From Acidimicrobiia bacterium (GTDB taxonomy: Bacteria; Actinomycetota; Acidimicrobiia; Acidimicrobiales; JANYDT01): 39,003 bases of DNA. How positions within the stretch are numbered: the first letter of the stretch is position 1; every line of letters begins with the position of its first letter. The position numbers and the translations under genes were made by a program. The DNA lies in contig JANYDT010000143.1 in the NCBI GenBank assembly GCA_025359845.1, positions 1-39,003 on the forward strand, written 5' to 3'. Positions 16,991-24,800 of the stretch are shown piece by piece. The notes beneath the pieces are model-generated. The model saw only the letters and a list, made by a program, of their open reading frames with translations. It was not told the origin of the DNA and did no database searches.

Positions 16991-17269
16991 CTACCCCGGC
17001 TGGGTTGTGGAGAACTCTGCAAAGTCCTCGTTGTCGCCGCCGAGCAGGGTGAGCAGCTCGAGGGTGCGGCGGGCATCTTCTTCGTCGATGACGCTCATGG
17101 CGAAGCCGACATGGAGCAGCACCCATTCACCGACCGACAGGCCGATCCCGTCGTCATCGACGATGAGTGACACGTCGACGCGGCGGCGGACCCCGCTCAC
17201 CTCGACGACGGCTTGGCGGGTGCTTGCTTCGAGGAGTTCGATGACCTGGGCTGGCACGCCTACGCACAT
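16991..17269 (-). CDS. hypC: Hydrogenase maturation chaperone HypC
   Basis: A 92-residue HypC/HupF family chaperone that binds HypD and the large-subunit precursor during Fe(CN)2CO assembly. The invariant N-terminal MCVGVPAQV carries Cys2, which coordinates the iron once the Met is removed. The OB-like barrel follows (VVEVSGVRRRVDVSLI, then SVGEWVLLHVGFAMSVID). The length is normal. Its start overlaps the stop of the CooC-like gene by 10 bp and its stop is 7 bp from the SIS gene. It is upstream of hypD, so HypC and HypD are made from one transcript. Confidence 0.95.
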   Translation of the reverse strand: MCVGVPAQVIELLEASTRQAVVEVSGVRRRVDVSLIVDDDGIGLSVGEWVLLHVGFAMSVIDEEDARRTLELLTLLGGDNEDFAEFSTTQPG

Positions 17270-18075
17270 GGGTTTGAGCCCCTTTCCATTGTGGTGAAAG
17301 CGGAACGCGTTTCGTTGGGCGTCAGTTCGATCAGCGTCCGGACGGACGCATCGATCGCGTCAACGACGGCGCTGCCGGGGGCATGGTCGATGAGCGAGAG
17401 GCCGAGGCGGTCGGCCGCGGTTACGTCGTCGGACCACGGGACCTGGCCCCATAGCGGCAGCCCGAGCCCATCCACAAACTCTGAAACGGCCTCAGTATCG
17501 CCGGTGGACCTGAGCTTGTTGGCGATCACGCCGAGCTTCACGTTGGGCAACTCTCGAGCGAGGCGGGCCTGGAGTCGCACGGCCTCGAGCGACCGGTAGT
17601 AGGGCTCGGCCACGAGCACCAGCACATCGGCGTGGCGAGCGGTGCCGCGGCTGAGGTGTTCGGGAGAGGCTTCGAGATCCATGAACGTCCAATCGTTGGT
17701 ACGGGCCCCGAGTTCGGCCAGCAACGCCGAACCGGCGGCGTGGGCCGAGCAGAGGCAGCCTTCCTGGGCGTGGTCGGGCATGCCCATCCGGACGAGACGA
17801 ACACCGTCCGGTCCTGACACCGCATGCGCATCGAGCACATCGTCGAGCGGGCAATTCAACGCGGCGCCGTCGAAACGCCGCGAGACGATCGTGGTGGCGA
17901 GGATCGGCACCCGCGCCACCAGGACCAGATCGAATCCCAACGCCGGCGCCAGATTCGGGTTGGTGTCGGCATCGATGGCCACCACCCGGCGACCGGTTCG
18001 CGCCACCAGCCGAGCCGCGGTCGCGGCAATCGTTGTCTTGCCCGCGCCGCCCTTGCCCGCTATCGCAATCCTCAT
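17260..18075 (-). CDS. CooC-like nickel-handling P-loop ATPase
   Basis: A 271-residue MinD/CooC-type ATPase starting at ATG 18075. The deviant Walker A is GKGGAGKTT, switch I lies at DADTNPNLA, and Walker B-like DLEASPEHLSRG follows. The CxC motif typical of CooC is present as EGCLCSAH; in CooC1 these cysteines bind nickel or zinc at the dimer interface. The C-terminal part shows the usual AEPYYRSLEAV and VIANKLRS motifs. In a hydrogenase island it could deliver nickel or gate maturation; this is inferred. It overlaps padR by ATGA and hypC by 10 bp. It is one of four related ATPases in the window. Confidence 0.88.
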   Translation of the reverse strand: MRIAIAGKGGAGKTTIAATAARLVARTGRRVVAIDADTNPNLAPALGFDLVLVARVPILATTIVSRRFDGAALNCPLDDVLDAHAVSGPDGVRLVRMGMPDHAQEGCLCSAHAAGSALLAELGARTNDWTFMDLEASPEHLSRGTARHADVLVLVAEPYYRSLEAVRLQARLARELPNVKLGVIANKLRSTGDTEAVSEFVDGLGLPLWGQVPWSDDVTAADRLGLSLIDHAPGSAVVDAIDASVRTLIELTPNETRSAFTTMERGSNPCA

Positions 18076-18470
18076 GAGCTGACTCCGTTCACTCCAACGG
18101 CCTGCTCGCTCGGGGTCAGATACACGGCCAATAGATCGTCGAGGTGCCCTCGCGCCGTCGCCACGGCGCGAAGGTAGGACTCGGCCGACTGGAGGCCGGC
18201 ATCGGTCAATTCGTACACCCTCCGAGGGGGTCCTGACCCCGATGCTTCCCATTCCGAGGCGACGACTCTGTCGTGTTCCATCGCCCGCAGTGTGCGGTAG
18301 ATACCGGAGAGATCGACGGAGGACAGCCCGACGCGATGGACGTACTCCAGTAGTTCGTAACCGTGCCAGGCCCCGTCGAGAAGGGCGATGTGCAAGGCCG
18401 GTCGGAGGAACGAGCGGGGCAGCGATCCGTCGAATCCTGCGTCACCAACGGGACCGCTCTCAGCGGGCAT
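18072..18470 (-). CDS. PadR-family transcriptional regulator
   Basis: A 132-residue winged-helix protein. Residues about 20-60 (ALHIALLDGAWHGYELLEYV, then SGIYRTLRAME) are the PadR DNA-binding motif, and a wing follows in RRVYELTDAG, with a C-terminal helix about RAVATARGHLDDLL. I choose ATG 18470 because residues upstream of it are low-complexity Arg/Pro sequence. The stop overlaps the CooC-like ATPase as ATGA and the start overlaps the Cys/His-rich gene by 11 bp, so it is inside the maturation operon and likely regulates the locus. A palindrome at 19814-19826 upstream of the hydrogenase is a candidate site. Confidence 0.8.
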   Translation of the reverse strand: MPAESGPVGDAGFDGSLPRSFLRPALHIALLDGAWHGYELLEYVHRVGLSSVDLSGIYRTLRAMEHDRVVASEWEASGSGPPRRVYELTDAGLQSAESYLRAVATARGHLDDLLAVYLTPSEQAVGVNGVSS

Positions 18471-18915
18471 CGGGCGCGCTTCCCTTGGGGTAAGGGGCCG
18501 GATCAGTTTCGTGCTCGTGCTCGTGGCGATGACGGCTGGCGCTACAGGCCTCGGCCTCCTCCGCCGATTGGTGGCACCAGCAGTCCGCGTCGCATTCGCC
18601 ATGGGTCGGGCGCATCAACTCGGCGAACGACGAGGCGAACTCGGCCGCTCCTTCGGCCCGTCCCTTGTCGGACAGGGCAAAGAAGGGGCCATCGGCGACC
18701 AGGTAGGCCTCGCTGACGAGGCGTTCCAGATACGTCACGCCGATCGCCGCGTCGACCCCCAGGAATCGTTCGAGCAGCCCGGCGTCGACGATGTCGCCAA
18801 ACCCTTCGCCGCGCAGCCAGTACATGACCTGCAGGATTTCGCTGCGCCAGTAGAGCGCGGCCAGCGTCGGCGACTTCGGGGCCATGACGGCTTCGCGGGG
18901 TGAGTCAGAACTCAT
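18460..18915 (-). CDS. Winged-helix-like protein with Cys/His-rich C-terminus
   Basis: A 151-residue protein of unknown family. Residues about 12-90 look like a winged-helix domain (LYWRSEILQVMYWLRGEGFG, then TYLERLVSEAYLV, FALSDKGR). The C-terminal 45 residues hold GECDADCWCHQ and a His/Glu run (HRHEHEHE), an arrangement that suits binding of nickel, zinc or a similar metal. ATG 18915 overlaps the upstream stop as ATGA, so I use it in preference to ATG 18885. Placed between padR and the membrane microproteins in a hydrogenase operon, it may be a metal sensor or metal store; this is inference. Confidence 0.65.
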   Translation of the reverse strand: MSSDSPREAVMAPKSPTLAALYWRSEILQVMYWLRGEGFGDIVDAGLLERFLGVDAAIGVTYLERLVSEAYLVADGPFFALSDKGRAEGAAEFASSFAELMRPTHGECDADCWCHQSAEEAEACSASRHRHEHEHETDPAPYPKGSAPDAR

Positions 18916-19172
18916 CCGCGGCCCAACGCTTCGGCCTTCCCGGCGATACCGTCGAGGGCGTCGGCGATTACGCGCAGCTGGCCGTTGACTTTCACAACGG
19001 ACGGCCCGATCGACGCGCATTGAGTCTCGATCGCTCGCACCCCGAACGTGACCTTGGCGAGGTTGGCCGAAGTGGCCCGCAGCGACCGGGCGACCCGCCA
19101 TAAGTAGAACGCCAGCGCGCTGATGAGCAGGACGATCTCGACTGCGGTCAACACAATCAGCAGCGCCCGCAT
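18912..19172 (-). CDS. One-pass membrane microprotein (VTFGVRAI family)
   Basis: An 86-residue protein with one N-terminal membrane helix (about residues 3-25) and a soluble helical remainder containing LAKVTFGVRAIE. It is a paralogue of the protein at 29744-30010, which carries the matching LGKVTFGVRAIA segment. Start and upstream stop share a base (TGATG) and the stop overlaps the next gene as ATGA. The function is unknown to me. The consistent placement beside hydrogenase genes suggests a membrane anchor or electron-transfer partner. Confidence 0.7.
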   Translation of the reverse strand: MRALLIVLTAVEIVLLISALAFYLWRVARSLRATSANLAKVTFGVRAIETQCASIGPSVVKVNGQLRVIADALDGIAGKAEALGRG

Positions 19173-19459
19173 CAGCCCTGCCCTCCCGGTGCGGTGCCAG
19201 CCGAAGCCAACACGGCGTCAAGAAAGGCGTCGTGGCGCAGCGCCTCTTCGGTGAGCCGATCGAGGCGCTCCGGGGTCTGACTCAGCATCCAAGTGGTCGC
19301 CGTGTTGCGGGCTACTTCCTTGCCCATCTCCCAGATGGCGGCCGAGCCCGCCTCGATGGCGCGCACCTTACGGTAGAACGTCTCCAGCAGTATGACGGCC
19401 ACAACCGCGACGACGAGCCCCAGCCCAAGGGTGAGCCACCAGGCCGCGTTGTTACTCAT
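19172..19459 (-). CDS. One-pass membrane microprotein
   Basis: A 95-residue protein with one membrane helix (about residues 8-27, LTLGLGLVVAVVAVILLETF) and a charged soluble tail (MGKEVARNTATTWMLSQT, then PERLDRLTEEALRHD). It starts 1 bp after the stop of the preceding gene and is followed by the paralogue described for 18912-19172. The topology is probably N-out with a cytoplasmic helical tail. The tail resembles, loosely, that of the protein at 30025-30273. Family unknown to me. Confidence 0.65.
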   Translation of the reverse strand: MSNNAAWWLTLGLGLVVAVVAVILLETFYRKVRAIEAGSAAIWEMGKEVARNTATTWMLSQTPERLDRLTEEALRHDAFLDAVLASAGTAPGGQG

Positions 19460-19460
19460 G

Positions 19461-19709
19461 TCAGGCTCCCTTGGCCGCGAGATGGAGCCGAGCGGCGGTG
19501 GCTGCGGCGGTGATGCGGCGGGCCGTCTTGTTGGTGGTGTCCACCGACCACAACGCCGCCGTATTGTCGCGACTGGCTTCGAGCGCGGCGAGGACGTTTC
19601 CGGCCTTCACTCCCGCTCTGTGGGCGCCGCGAATCATGAGCAGCAGCAAGGCGACCACGAGGGCTACGACGACCCCTCCGATCACCCATCCGACGATCCA
19701 TCCACCCAT
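19461..19709 (-). CDS. One-pass membrane microprotein
   Basis: An 82-residue protein with an N-terminal membrane helix (MGGWIVGWVIGGVVVALVVA) and a short basic soluble part. It is the first gene of the minus-strand maturation block and lies 142 bp from the divergent hydrogenase small-subunit gene. ATG 19709 is preceded by an AGGAG-like sequence (rc of CTCCTT). Membership of the same operon as hypC and hypD follows from the chain of overlaps downstream. Function unknown. Confidence 0.65.
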   Translation of the reverse strand: MGGWIVGWVIGGVVVALVVALLLLMIRGAHRAGVKAGNVLAALEASRDNTAALWSVDTTNKTARRITAAATAARLHLAAKGA

Positions 19710-19813
19710 CGAAATGCTCCTTCTAACGGTTCTTATCGGTCAGGCCGAGCGGCGCTCGGATCGTATCGTGCGCGCTGCGTCCCGGGGTTGTCGTGGCGCT
19801 TGTCACTCACTAT

Positions 19814-19826
19814 GTGTAGTCTACAC
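19814..19826. promoter_or_regulatory. Candidate operator palindrome in the divergent hydrogenase promoter region
   Basis: A perfect 13-nt palindrome GTGTAGTCTACAC, extending to a near-palindrome of 19 nt (19811-19829, TATGTGTAGTCTACACGTA) with one wobble pair. It lies 26 bp before the ATG of the small subunit, in the 142-bp region between two divergent operons. The outer TATGT...ACGTA pattern resembles PadR-type sites, and a PadR protein is encoded nearby. The link is an inference. Confidence 0.45.
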
Positions 19827-19851
19827 GTACCGTCTAGTGAAAGGCACGTCG

Positions 19852-21075
19852 ATGGCCCAGTACACCCTCGCCGATCCGGGCTACGTCGCCGAGATCGCAC
19901 CCAAGCGCCTGAGTACCGATCCCCACGATCCGTTCGCGCCGATCGGCATTCGCAGTCGCCTGCGGGAGCCCCGTAGCGACATTCTGAACCTGGGCCCGCT
20001 CGAGAAGGTCTTTTTGCTGTGGATCGTCGGTGCCTCCTGTGACGGCTGCTCTGTGGCGGTGACCGGGGCCACCCATCCCCGCCTCGAAGACCTTATGAAC
20101 GGGATCATTCCCGGCCTTCCGCGCGTCGAACTCGTGCACTGCGTGGTGTCGGTCGAATCGGGCCCGGAGTGGATCGAGAACCTTCGTATGGCCGCCGACG
20201 GTGAACTCGATGCCCCGTATCTGGTGTGTTGGGAGGGCTCGATCATGGACGAAACACTGTCGGGCAACGGGTACTTCATGGGGTTGGGCGAAGACCTCGC
20301 CACCGGGCGTCAGATCACCAGCCTCGAATGGCTCGACCGCCTTGCCCCCGGGGCCGCGGCCGTGATCGCAGTGGGTACGTGCGCTACATGGGGCGGGATT
20401 CCGGCGGCGGCCGGCAATCCGACCGGAGCGATGGGCGTGATGGACCATCTGGGTAAGGACTACCGATCGACGCTCGGTCTGCCGGTCATCAACGTCCCCG
20501 GATGCTCGCCGGTCGGCGACAACGTGCTCGAGACCGCGGCGGCGGCGTTGCTATTTCTCAACGGCATGGCCCCCCTCCCCGAGTTCGACGAACTCGGGCG
20601 GCCGGCCTGGCTGTTCACGGAGACCGTGCACCGCCACTGCCCGCGCGCCGGGTACTACGAAGAGGGTGTGTTCGCCGAGAAGTACGGCGACAAGGAGTGC
20701 CTTGTCGAGCTGGGTTGCTGGGGGCCCGTGGTGCAATGCAACATCTCTGAGCGCGGGGCCATCGACGGCCGGGGAGGGTGCATGAACATGGGGGGTATTT
20801 GCATCGGGTGCACCATGCCCGGCTTCCCCGACAAGTTCGCGCCGTTCTATGCCCCGGCTCCTGGCGCGTTCGTTTCGTCCACAACCTCGAAAAGCGTGGG
20901 CAGTTTCATTCGCCGATTCCGCGCTCTGTCGATGCGTGACAAGCAGGTATCGGCCCGCTGGGAGCACGACCGAGACCTCAGCAGCGGCTGGGCCCGGTAC
21001 CGCTCCCAGCCCCGCGGCGCCGAGAAACTCGCGCACCGCTTTTACGAACGCATCCAAGAATCCAACAAGTCCTAA
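19852..21075 (+). CDS. [NiFe]-hydrogenase small subunit (group 1-type, no Tat signal)
   Basis: A 407-residue small subunit carrying the iron-sulphur relay. The proximal cluster ligands are visible as CDGC (C63, C66), GTC (C177) and PGC (C218). Medial and distal ligands lie in TVHRHCPRAGYYE, LVELGCWGPVVQC and GGCMNMGGICIGCTMPGFP. The general sequence is close to the group 1h lineage, but group 1h enzymes usually have Asp at the second proximal position (CDGD); here it is Cys, so another subgroup such as 1f or 1l is possible. No Tat signal precedes residue 60. ATG 19852 has GAAAGG about 8 nt upstream. It pairs with the large subunit 11 bp downstream. Confidence 0.95.
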   Translation: MAQYTLADPGYVAEIAPKRLSTDPHDPFAPIGIRSRLREPRSDILNLGPLEKVFLLWIVGASCDGCSVAVTGATHPRLEDLMNGIIPGLPRVELVHCVVSVESGPEWIENLRMAADGELDAPYLVCWEGSIMDETLSGNGYFMGLGEDLATGRQITSLEWLDRLAPGAAAVIAVGTCATWGGIPAAAGNPTGAMGVMDHLGKDYRSTLGLPVINVPGCSPVGDNVLETAAAALLFLNGMAPLPEFDELGRPAWLFTETVHRHCPRAGYYEEGVFAEKYGDKECLVELGCWGPVVQCNISERGAIDGRGGCMNMGGICIGCTMPGFPDKFAPFYAPAPGAFVSSTTSKSVGSFIRRFRALSMRDKQVSARWEHDRDLSSGWARYRSQPRGAEKLAHRFYERIQESNKS

Positions 21076-21086
21076 GAGGCGTCGAT

Positions 21087-22991
21087 ATGTGTTTCAAAAA
21101 CCTGCCCATCGAGTTTGACAACGGTGGAAACGCTCGACTGAAGGAGGGTTGGAAAGACCCCTATGCCTTCAGTCCCACGCCTTCGCGAAGCTACCTCGAG
21201 AAGTTGGCCGCGGGCGCCGCCGGGGCCGCTGGTCACGACCACGCCAAGGGTCCGCCCAGCCTGCGCGATTGGAGCATCGACCCCGTCACCCGCGTGGCCG
21301 GCGCACTCGCCATCCACACCGTGCTCGACCTCGAGAAGCGCACCGCGGTCGAAGCGCACTCGCTGGCGATGCTTTTTCGGGGCTACGAAATCATCCTCAA
21401 GGGACGTGACCCGCGTGATGCGATCGACATCTCCTCACGGGCCTGTGGCGTGTGTGGCGGCGTGCACTCCACGGTCTCATCGCTGGCCATCGAGCAGGCC
21501 TTCGGCATCATCCCGCCGCCGCTCGGCATCACCGTGCGCAATCTCGGCGAGGTGGCGGAGATGTTCTATGACCATCCGCTGCATCTGGGGCTACTGGCCG
21601 GTCCTGACTACTCCACGGCCATTGTGTCGGTCACGAACCCTGAGCTGATTCCCATCGCCGAGCGGACGCCGGCGAAGCATTCGAGGGTCCACGGCTTCTC
21701 GACCATCAAAGACATCATGGACGGGTTCAATCCGCTCGAGGGCAAGATCTATCTCGAAGCGATAGAGCAGACCCGCACCGCCCGCATCATGTGCACCCTC
21801 ATGTACGGCAAATACCCGCATCCCTCGACCCTGGTTCCGGGCGGCGTGTCGACGACCGTCTCGACCACAACGTTCAATGAATACTACTCGAACCTCGGTA
21901 AGATCTTCGATTACGCGAAACGCCTTTGCGGCATTTGGGATGACATTCTCGACTTCTTTCTCGAGGTGAATCCCGCATACGCGCTCGTGGGTGACCGGCC
22001 GGCAAACCTCATCCAGACCGGCATTTGGGACGACCCGACGGCCTACGACGCGACGTTCAAGAATTGCGACGCGTGGGGCAACCGCCGCTACTCCTCGCCC
22101 GGGGTCATCCTCGACGGCAAGCTCGTCACCACCGACCTGACCCGGATCAACATGGGTATCGAAGAATTTGTCACCCACTCGTTCTACGAGGACTGGGCCG
22201 AGAATGGCATGAAGCGGGGACGGTTTCCGACCGATCCGCTCGGCAACCCGCTATCGCCCTACCACATGTGGAACAAAGAGACGATCCCGCGCGCCGAGGG
22301 CAAGAACTTCAAGGAAAAGTACAGTTGGGACACCGCCCCGCGGTGGGACCGCATCGCCATGGAGAGCGGTGTCGTCGGGCGCATGTGGACCACGGCTCTG
22401 GCCGGTCACCTTCCCGACAATCCATTCATCTCCAGCACCGGTGATGGTCTGCGTATCGTCATGCCCCGCTACGAAATGCCCGAAATGGAGTTGTTCTGGA
22501 AGATCCCCGAGCGGCTCAACGCGTTCGAACGAAATCGCGGACGCGCCTACGGAGTGGCCTTCACGGCCGCCATCGGCATGATTTGTCTGCAGCAAGCCTT
22601 CGAATACTGGCGCAAGGGCGAAACGGCCGTGTCGACGACGTACTCCATCCCTAAAGACGAGCGTATGGCCGTCGGGTTTTGGGAGGCCGGTCGCGGCTAT
22701 CTCACCCATCATTTGCACATGGACAAAGGTCGTATCGTCAACTACCAGATAAATACACCGTCGACCTGGAACGCGTCGCCGCGCGATCCGTTCGACAATC
22801 CTGGACCCTACGAAGAAGCGATCGTCGGCACCCCCATACTGGAGAGCAACAGCGGTGACGACATCAAGGGAATCGACATCCTTCGCGCTATCCGTAGCTT
22901 TGACCCGTGCATGCCATGTACGACGCACATCGACACCGGTCATGGCATCATCACCCGCGAGGTCAACTCCTGCGGATGCACGCTGGAGTGA
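21087..22991 (+). CDS. [NiFe]-hydrogenase large subunit
   Basis: A 634-residue catalytic subunit. The L1 motif SRACGVCGGVHS (C120, C123) and the L2 motif DPCMPCTTH (C608, C611, H614) provide the four cysteines that bind the Ni-Fe site. After His614 there is a 20-residue extension ending in SCGCTLE, which is the sort of peptide removed by an M52 endopeptidase; a canonical one is encoded at 24797-25300. The extension contains two Cys, which is unusual for a discarded peptide. ATG 21087 is preceded by AGAGG. The length and the match to group 1h-like enzymes support an uptake hydrogenase possibly scavenging trace hydrogen. Confidence 0.95.
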   Translation: MCFKNLPIEFDNGGNARLKEGWKDPYAFSPTPSRSYLEKLAAGAAGAAGHDHAKGPPSLRDWSIDPVTRVAGALAIHTVLDLEKRTAVEAHSLAMLFRGYEIILKGRDPRDAIDISSRACGVCGGVHSTVSSLAIEQAFGIIPPPLGITVRNLGEVAEMFYDHPLHLGLLAGPDYSTAIVSVTNPELIPIAERTPAKHSRVHGFSTIKDIMDGFNPLEGKIYLEAIEQTRTARIMCTLMYGKYPHPSTLVPGGVSTTVSTTTFNEYYSNLGKIFDYAKRLCGIWDDILDFFLEVNPAYALVGDRPANLIQTGIWDDPTAYDATFKNCDAWGNRRYSSPGVILDGKLVTTDLTRINMGIEEFVTHSFYEDWAENGMKRGRFPTDPLGNPLSPYHMWNKETIPRAEGKNFKEKYSWDTAPRWDRIAMESGVVGRMWTTALAGHLPDNPFISSTGDGLRIVMPRYEMPEMELFWKIPERLNAFERNRGRAYGVAFTAAIGMICLQQAFEYWRKGETAVSTTYSIPKDERMAVGFWEAGRGYLTHHLHMDKGRIVNYQINTPSTWNASPRDPFDNPGPYEEAIVGTPILESNSGDDIKGIDILRAIRSFDPCMPCTTHIDTGHGIITREVNSCGCTLE

Positions 22992-23578
22992 TCCTTGTCG
23001 GTGGCATCGGCCTGCCGTGGCTTCGTGATCTGGACTACGGCACGCAGTGGATCGAACGGGTACGAAACGAGGAGTGGCCCGAAGGTGTACTGCTGGAGGA
23101 CCTTTCTTATGCGGCTCACCGGGTGTTGCACCGTTTGCAGGAACTCGATCTGACTCGGGTCGTGCTGGTGGGCGCGATGCCCCGCGACATCGATCCGCCC
23201 GGCACGATTCGGCGCTATCGCCTCGACCTTTCGCAGCCGCCCGTTGCCGAGGTGCACGATCGACTCAGCGAAGCGGTCATGGGTATCATCGACCTCGACC
23301 ACACGTTGGTCGTTTGTCGGCACTGGGGCGGGTTTCCGGCCGATACCGTCATCGTCGAAGTCGAGCCGGAGGATCGCGAATTCGGGCTCGGGTTCTCCGA
23401 CACGGTGGAGGGTACTGTGGCGATGGTGGCCACGATCGTCCGCCGGGAAGTGCAGCGACCAGCCGATGTCGATAGTGACGCACCGATGACCTCGCCGCCC
23501 AATGGCGCGATGCCACCGCCGAGCCCTTCGCCCAACGCGCTCCTGTTCCCGGCTCGTCCGACCGGCCCCGTCTCATGA
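22976..23578 (+). CDS. Degenerate M52-type hydrogenase maturation protease homologue
   Basis: About 200 residues, overlapping the end of the large-subunit gene. The N-terminus VILVGGIGLPWLRDLDYGTQ aligns with the GxGN...D(D/E)GxG opening of HyaD/HybD-type proteases, but the invariant Asn and the metal-binding acid-Gly-x-Gly are changed. Other parts keep the fold pattern (RVVLVGAMPRDIDPPGTIRR, then a helix about EVHDRLSEAVMGI). The C-terminal 45 residues are Pro-rich. It may be a non-catalytic chaperone for the large subunit or a regulator of the true protease. The start is either ATG 22976 or GTG 22988, the latter overlapping the stop as GTGA. Confidence 0.65.
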   Translation: MHAGVILVGGIGLPWLRDLDYGTQWIERVRNEEWPEGVLLEDLSYAAHRVLHRLQELDLTRVVLVGAMPRDIDPPGTIRRYRLDLSQPPVAEVHDRLSEAVMGIIDLDHTLVVCRHWGGFPADTVIVEVEPEDREFGLGFSDTVEGTVAMVATIVRREVQRPADVDSDAPMTSPPNGAMPPPSPSPNALLFPARPTGPVS

Positions 23579-24171
23579 CCATCTTGCCGATTTCCGGACC
23601 GGGGGAGCGGCTCCCCTTTGACGAAATCCTTCCTCGGATCGCGGCGTTGGCCGAATTGCTCAGTGCGCACCCTGATACGTCGGTCGTCGCCACCGCCGGC
23701 GAGCTGTTGGACTGGATCGACGTCTTCCATTCGCAGGGCCTCGGGACGCTGGTCGAGATGGTGCGGGAATGGCGAGGAGAGATCTTTCTCGACCATGTCG
23801 CGGCCCATCCGGTGGCCGGCCTGCTGTTGGCCGCGTACGGGCTCGGCCCTCAGATCGACGAGTCAGCGGCCGAGCGGGCCGTGCAGGCTGCGCTCACCGA
23901 GGTGCGGCCGTACCTGAACAGTCACGGCGGCGATATGGAGGTCGTTTCCATTGTCGACGGGGTCGTGCGGCTCCGTCTGCACGGCATGTGCGATGGCTGC
24001 TCAGCCGCATCGGCGACTCTCACGGGGCGCGTCGAAGGGGCCCTTCGGACGCACTGGCTGGATTTTCGGCGCCTCGACACCGAGGCTGCGACGGGCGCTC
24101 CGCACCCACCCCCCGACACCGCCCAGACAACGTTTGGGTTGCAGATCGGCCGTCGCGGTGGTCAACCATGA
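23575..24171 (+). CDS. NifU C-terminal-domain protein with N-terminal extension
   Basis: A 198-residue protein starting at an ATGA overlap with the preceding gene. Residues about 100-160 are a NifU C-terminal (Nfu) domain: VRPYLNSHGGDMEVVSI followed by the cluster-binding LHGMCDGCSAAS (C-x-x-C). Such domains carry a transient [4Fe-4S] cluster between subunits. The N-terminal 95 residues (helix-rich, with TAGELLDWIDVFHSQGLG) match no family I know. The gene is in the hydrogenase operon, so it likely supplies clusters to the small subunit. A Pro-rich tail ends the protein. Confidence 0.85.
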   Translation: MTILPISGPGERLPFDEILPRIAALAELLSAHPDTSVVATAGELLDWIDVFHSQGLGTLVEMVREWRGEIFLDHVAAHPVAGLLLAAYGLGPQIDESAAERAVQAALTEVRPYLNSHGGDMEVVSIVDGVVRLRLHGMCDGCSAASATLTGRVEGALRTHWLDFRRLDTEAATGAPHPPPDTAQTTFGLQIGRRGGQP

Positions 24172-24800
24172 CTGAGGCAACCGCGGTTGGGCCTGCCAAC
24201 ATCGGGCCCGGCTCTTCGGAGGTCGAAGATTTGTGCTTTCGACCGGAGATCGAAGATTTGTGCTTTCGACCGGAGATCGAAGATTTGTGCTTTCGACCGG
24301 AGGTCGAAGATTTAGCATTTCGAGCCAGGGCGCTGGCCCAGGCCCACGCGCTCACCCCCGCGGCAACGACGTACCGGCGCTGGCGGATCGACCGCGACGC
24401 GGCTGCCCATCCGGCGCCGGAGTTGGCATCGTGGGCGGCCACGGCGTTCCTCACCGGGTACTGCGTGCGTTGTGTCGAGCAGTCGTTCGCGGGTATCGAC
24501 AGTAATCCGGGTCGTCGCGAAGCCGCACCTGAGGATTGGCTCATTGCATGGGAGCGCGACGCCGGTGCGGTCGCCGACACTCTTCTGTCTAGGGCGGGCG
24601 CCACGCTGATGGATCGCGACCTGATCGCCGCGACGCTCGACAATGTGATCGGGCGCGAGATCGAGAAGCGTAACGAGCACGTGCGGGAGCATCTGTCACC
24701 CGATGATTGGGCGCAGTTCGAGACGTTCATCGCGTGGTGGGTCATGCATGGGTACGCCATCGGCGCCGTCGAGTCGGCCCGGCGCGCCGTCGTCGCGTGA
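24168..24800 (+). CDS. Hydrogenase-operon protein with tandem 9-residue Cys repeats
   Basis: A 210-residue protein starting at an ATGA overlap. Residues 18-53 consist of four tandem 9-residue units, three reading E(V/I)EDLCFRP and the last EVEDLAFRA. The three Cys are therefore spaced exactly nine residues apart, which could form a metal-binding ladder or simply reflect slippage. The rest (about 54-210) is helical with two more Cys in GYCVRCVEQSF and a Trp-rich C-terminal segment (WAQFETFIAWWVMHGYAIG). The open frame upstream of 24168 is a shadow of the NifU gene. I recognise no family. Coupling to neighbours by ATGA and GTGA supports a hydrogenase-related role. Confidence 0.65.
   Translation: MTEATAVGPANIGPGSSEVEDLCFRPEIEDLCFRPEIEDLCFRPEVEDLAFRARALAQAHALTPAATTYRRWRIDRDAAAHPAPELASWAATAFLTGYCVRCVEQSFAGIDSNPGRREAAPEDWLIAWERDAGAVADTLLSRAGATLMDRDLIAATLDNVIGREIEKRNEHVREHLSPDDWAQFETFIAWWVMHGYAIGAVESARRAVVA
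24219..24326 (+). repeat. Tandem 27-bp repeats, four copies
   Basis: Four head-to-tail copies of a 27-bp unit (GAGATCGAAGATTTGTGCTT then TCGACCG), the first three nearly identical and the last diverged. The unit length is a multiple of three, so the reading frame is kept. It encodes the Cys repeats of the protein at 24168-24800. Such an array may vary in copy number between strains. Confidence 0.9.

Noticed and set aside
19814..19826. Palindrome as a terminator
   Set aside because: It is short, has no loop and no T-run, and lies upstream of divergent starts; an operator fits better.
22251..22943. Antisense frame opposite the hydrogenase large subunit
   Set aside because: No domain, and the sense strand carries the complete L1/L2 motifs.
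24219..24326. Possible CRISPR or iteron array from 27-bp repeats
   Set aside because: Repeats are contiguous, have no spacers and keep the reading frame of a coupled gene.
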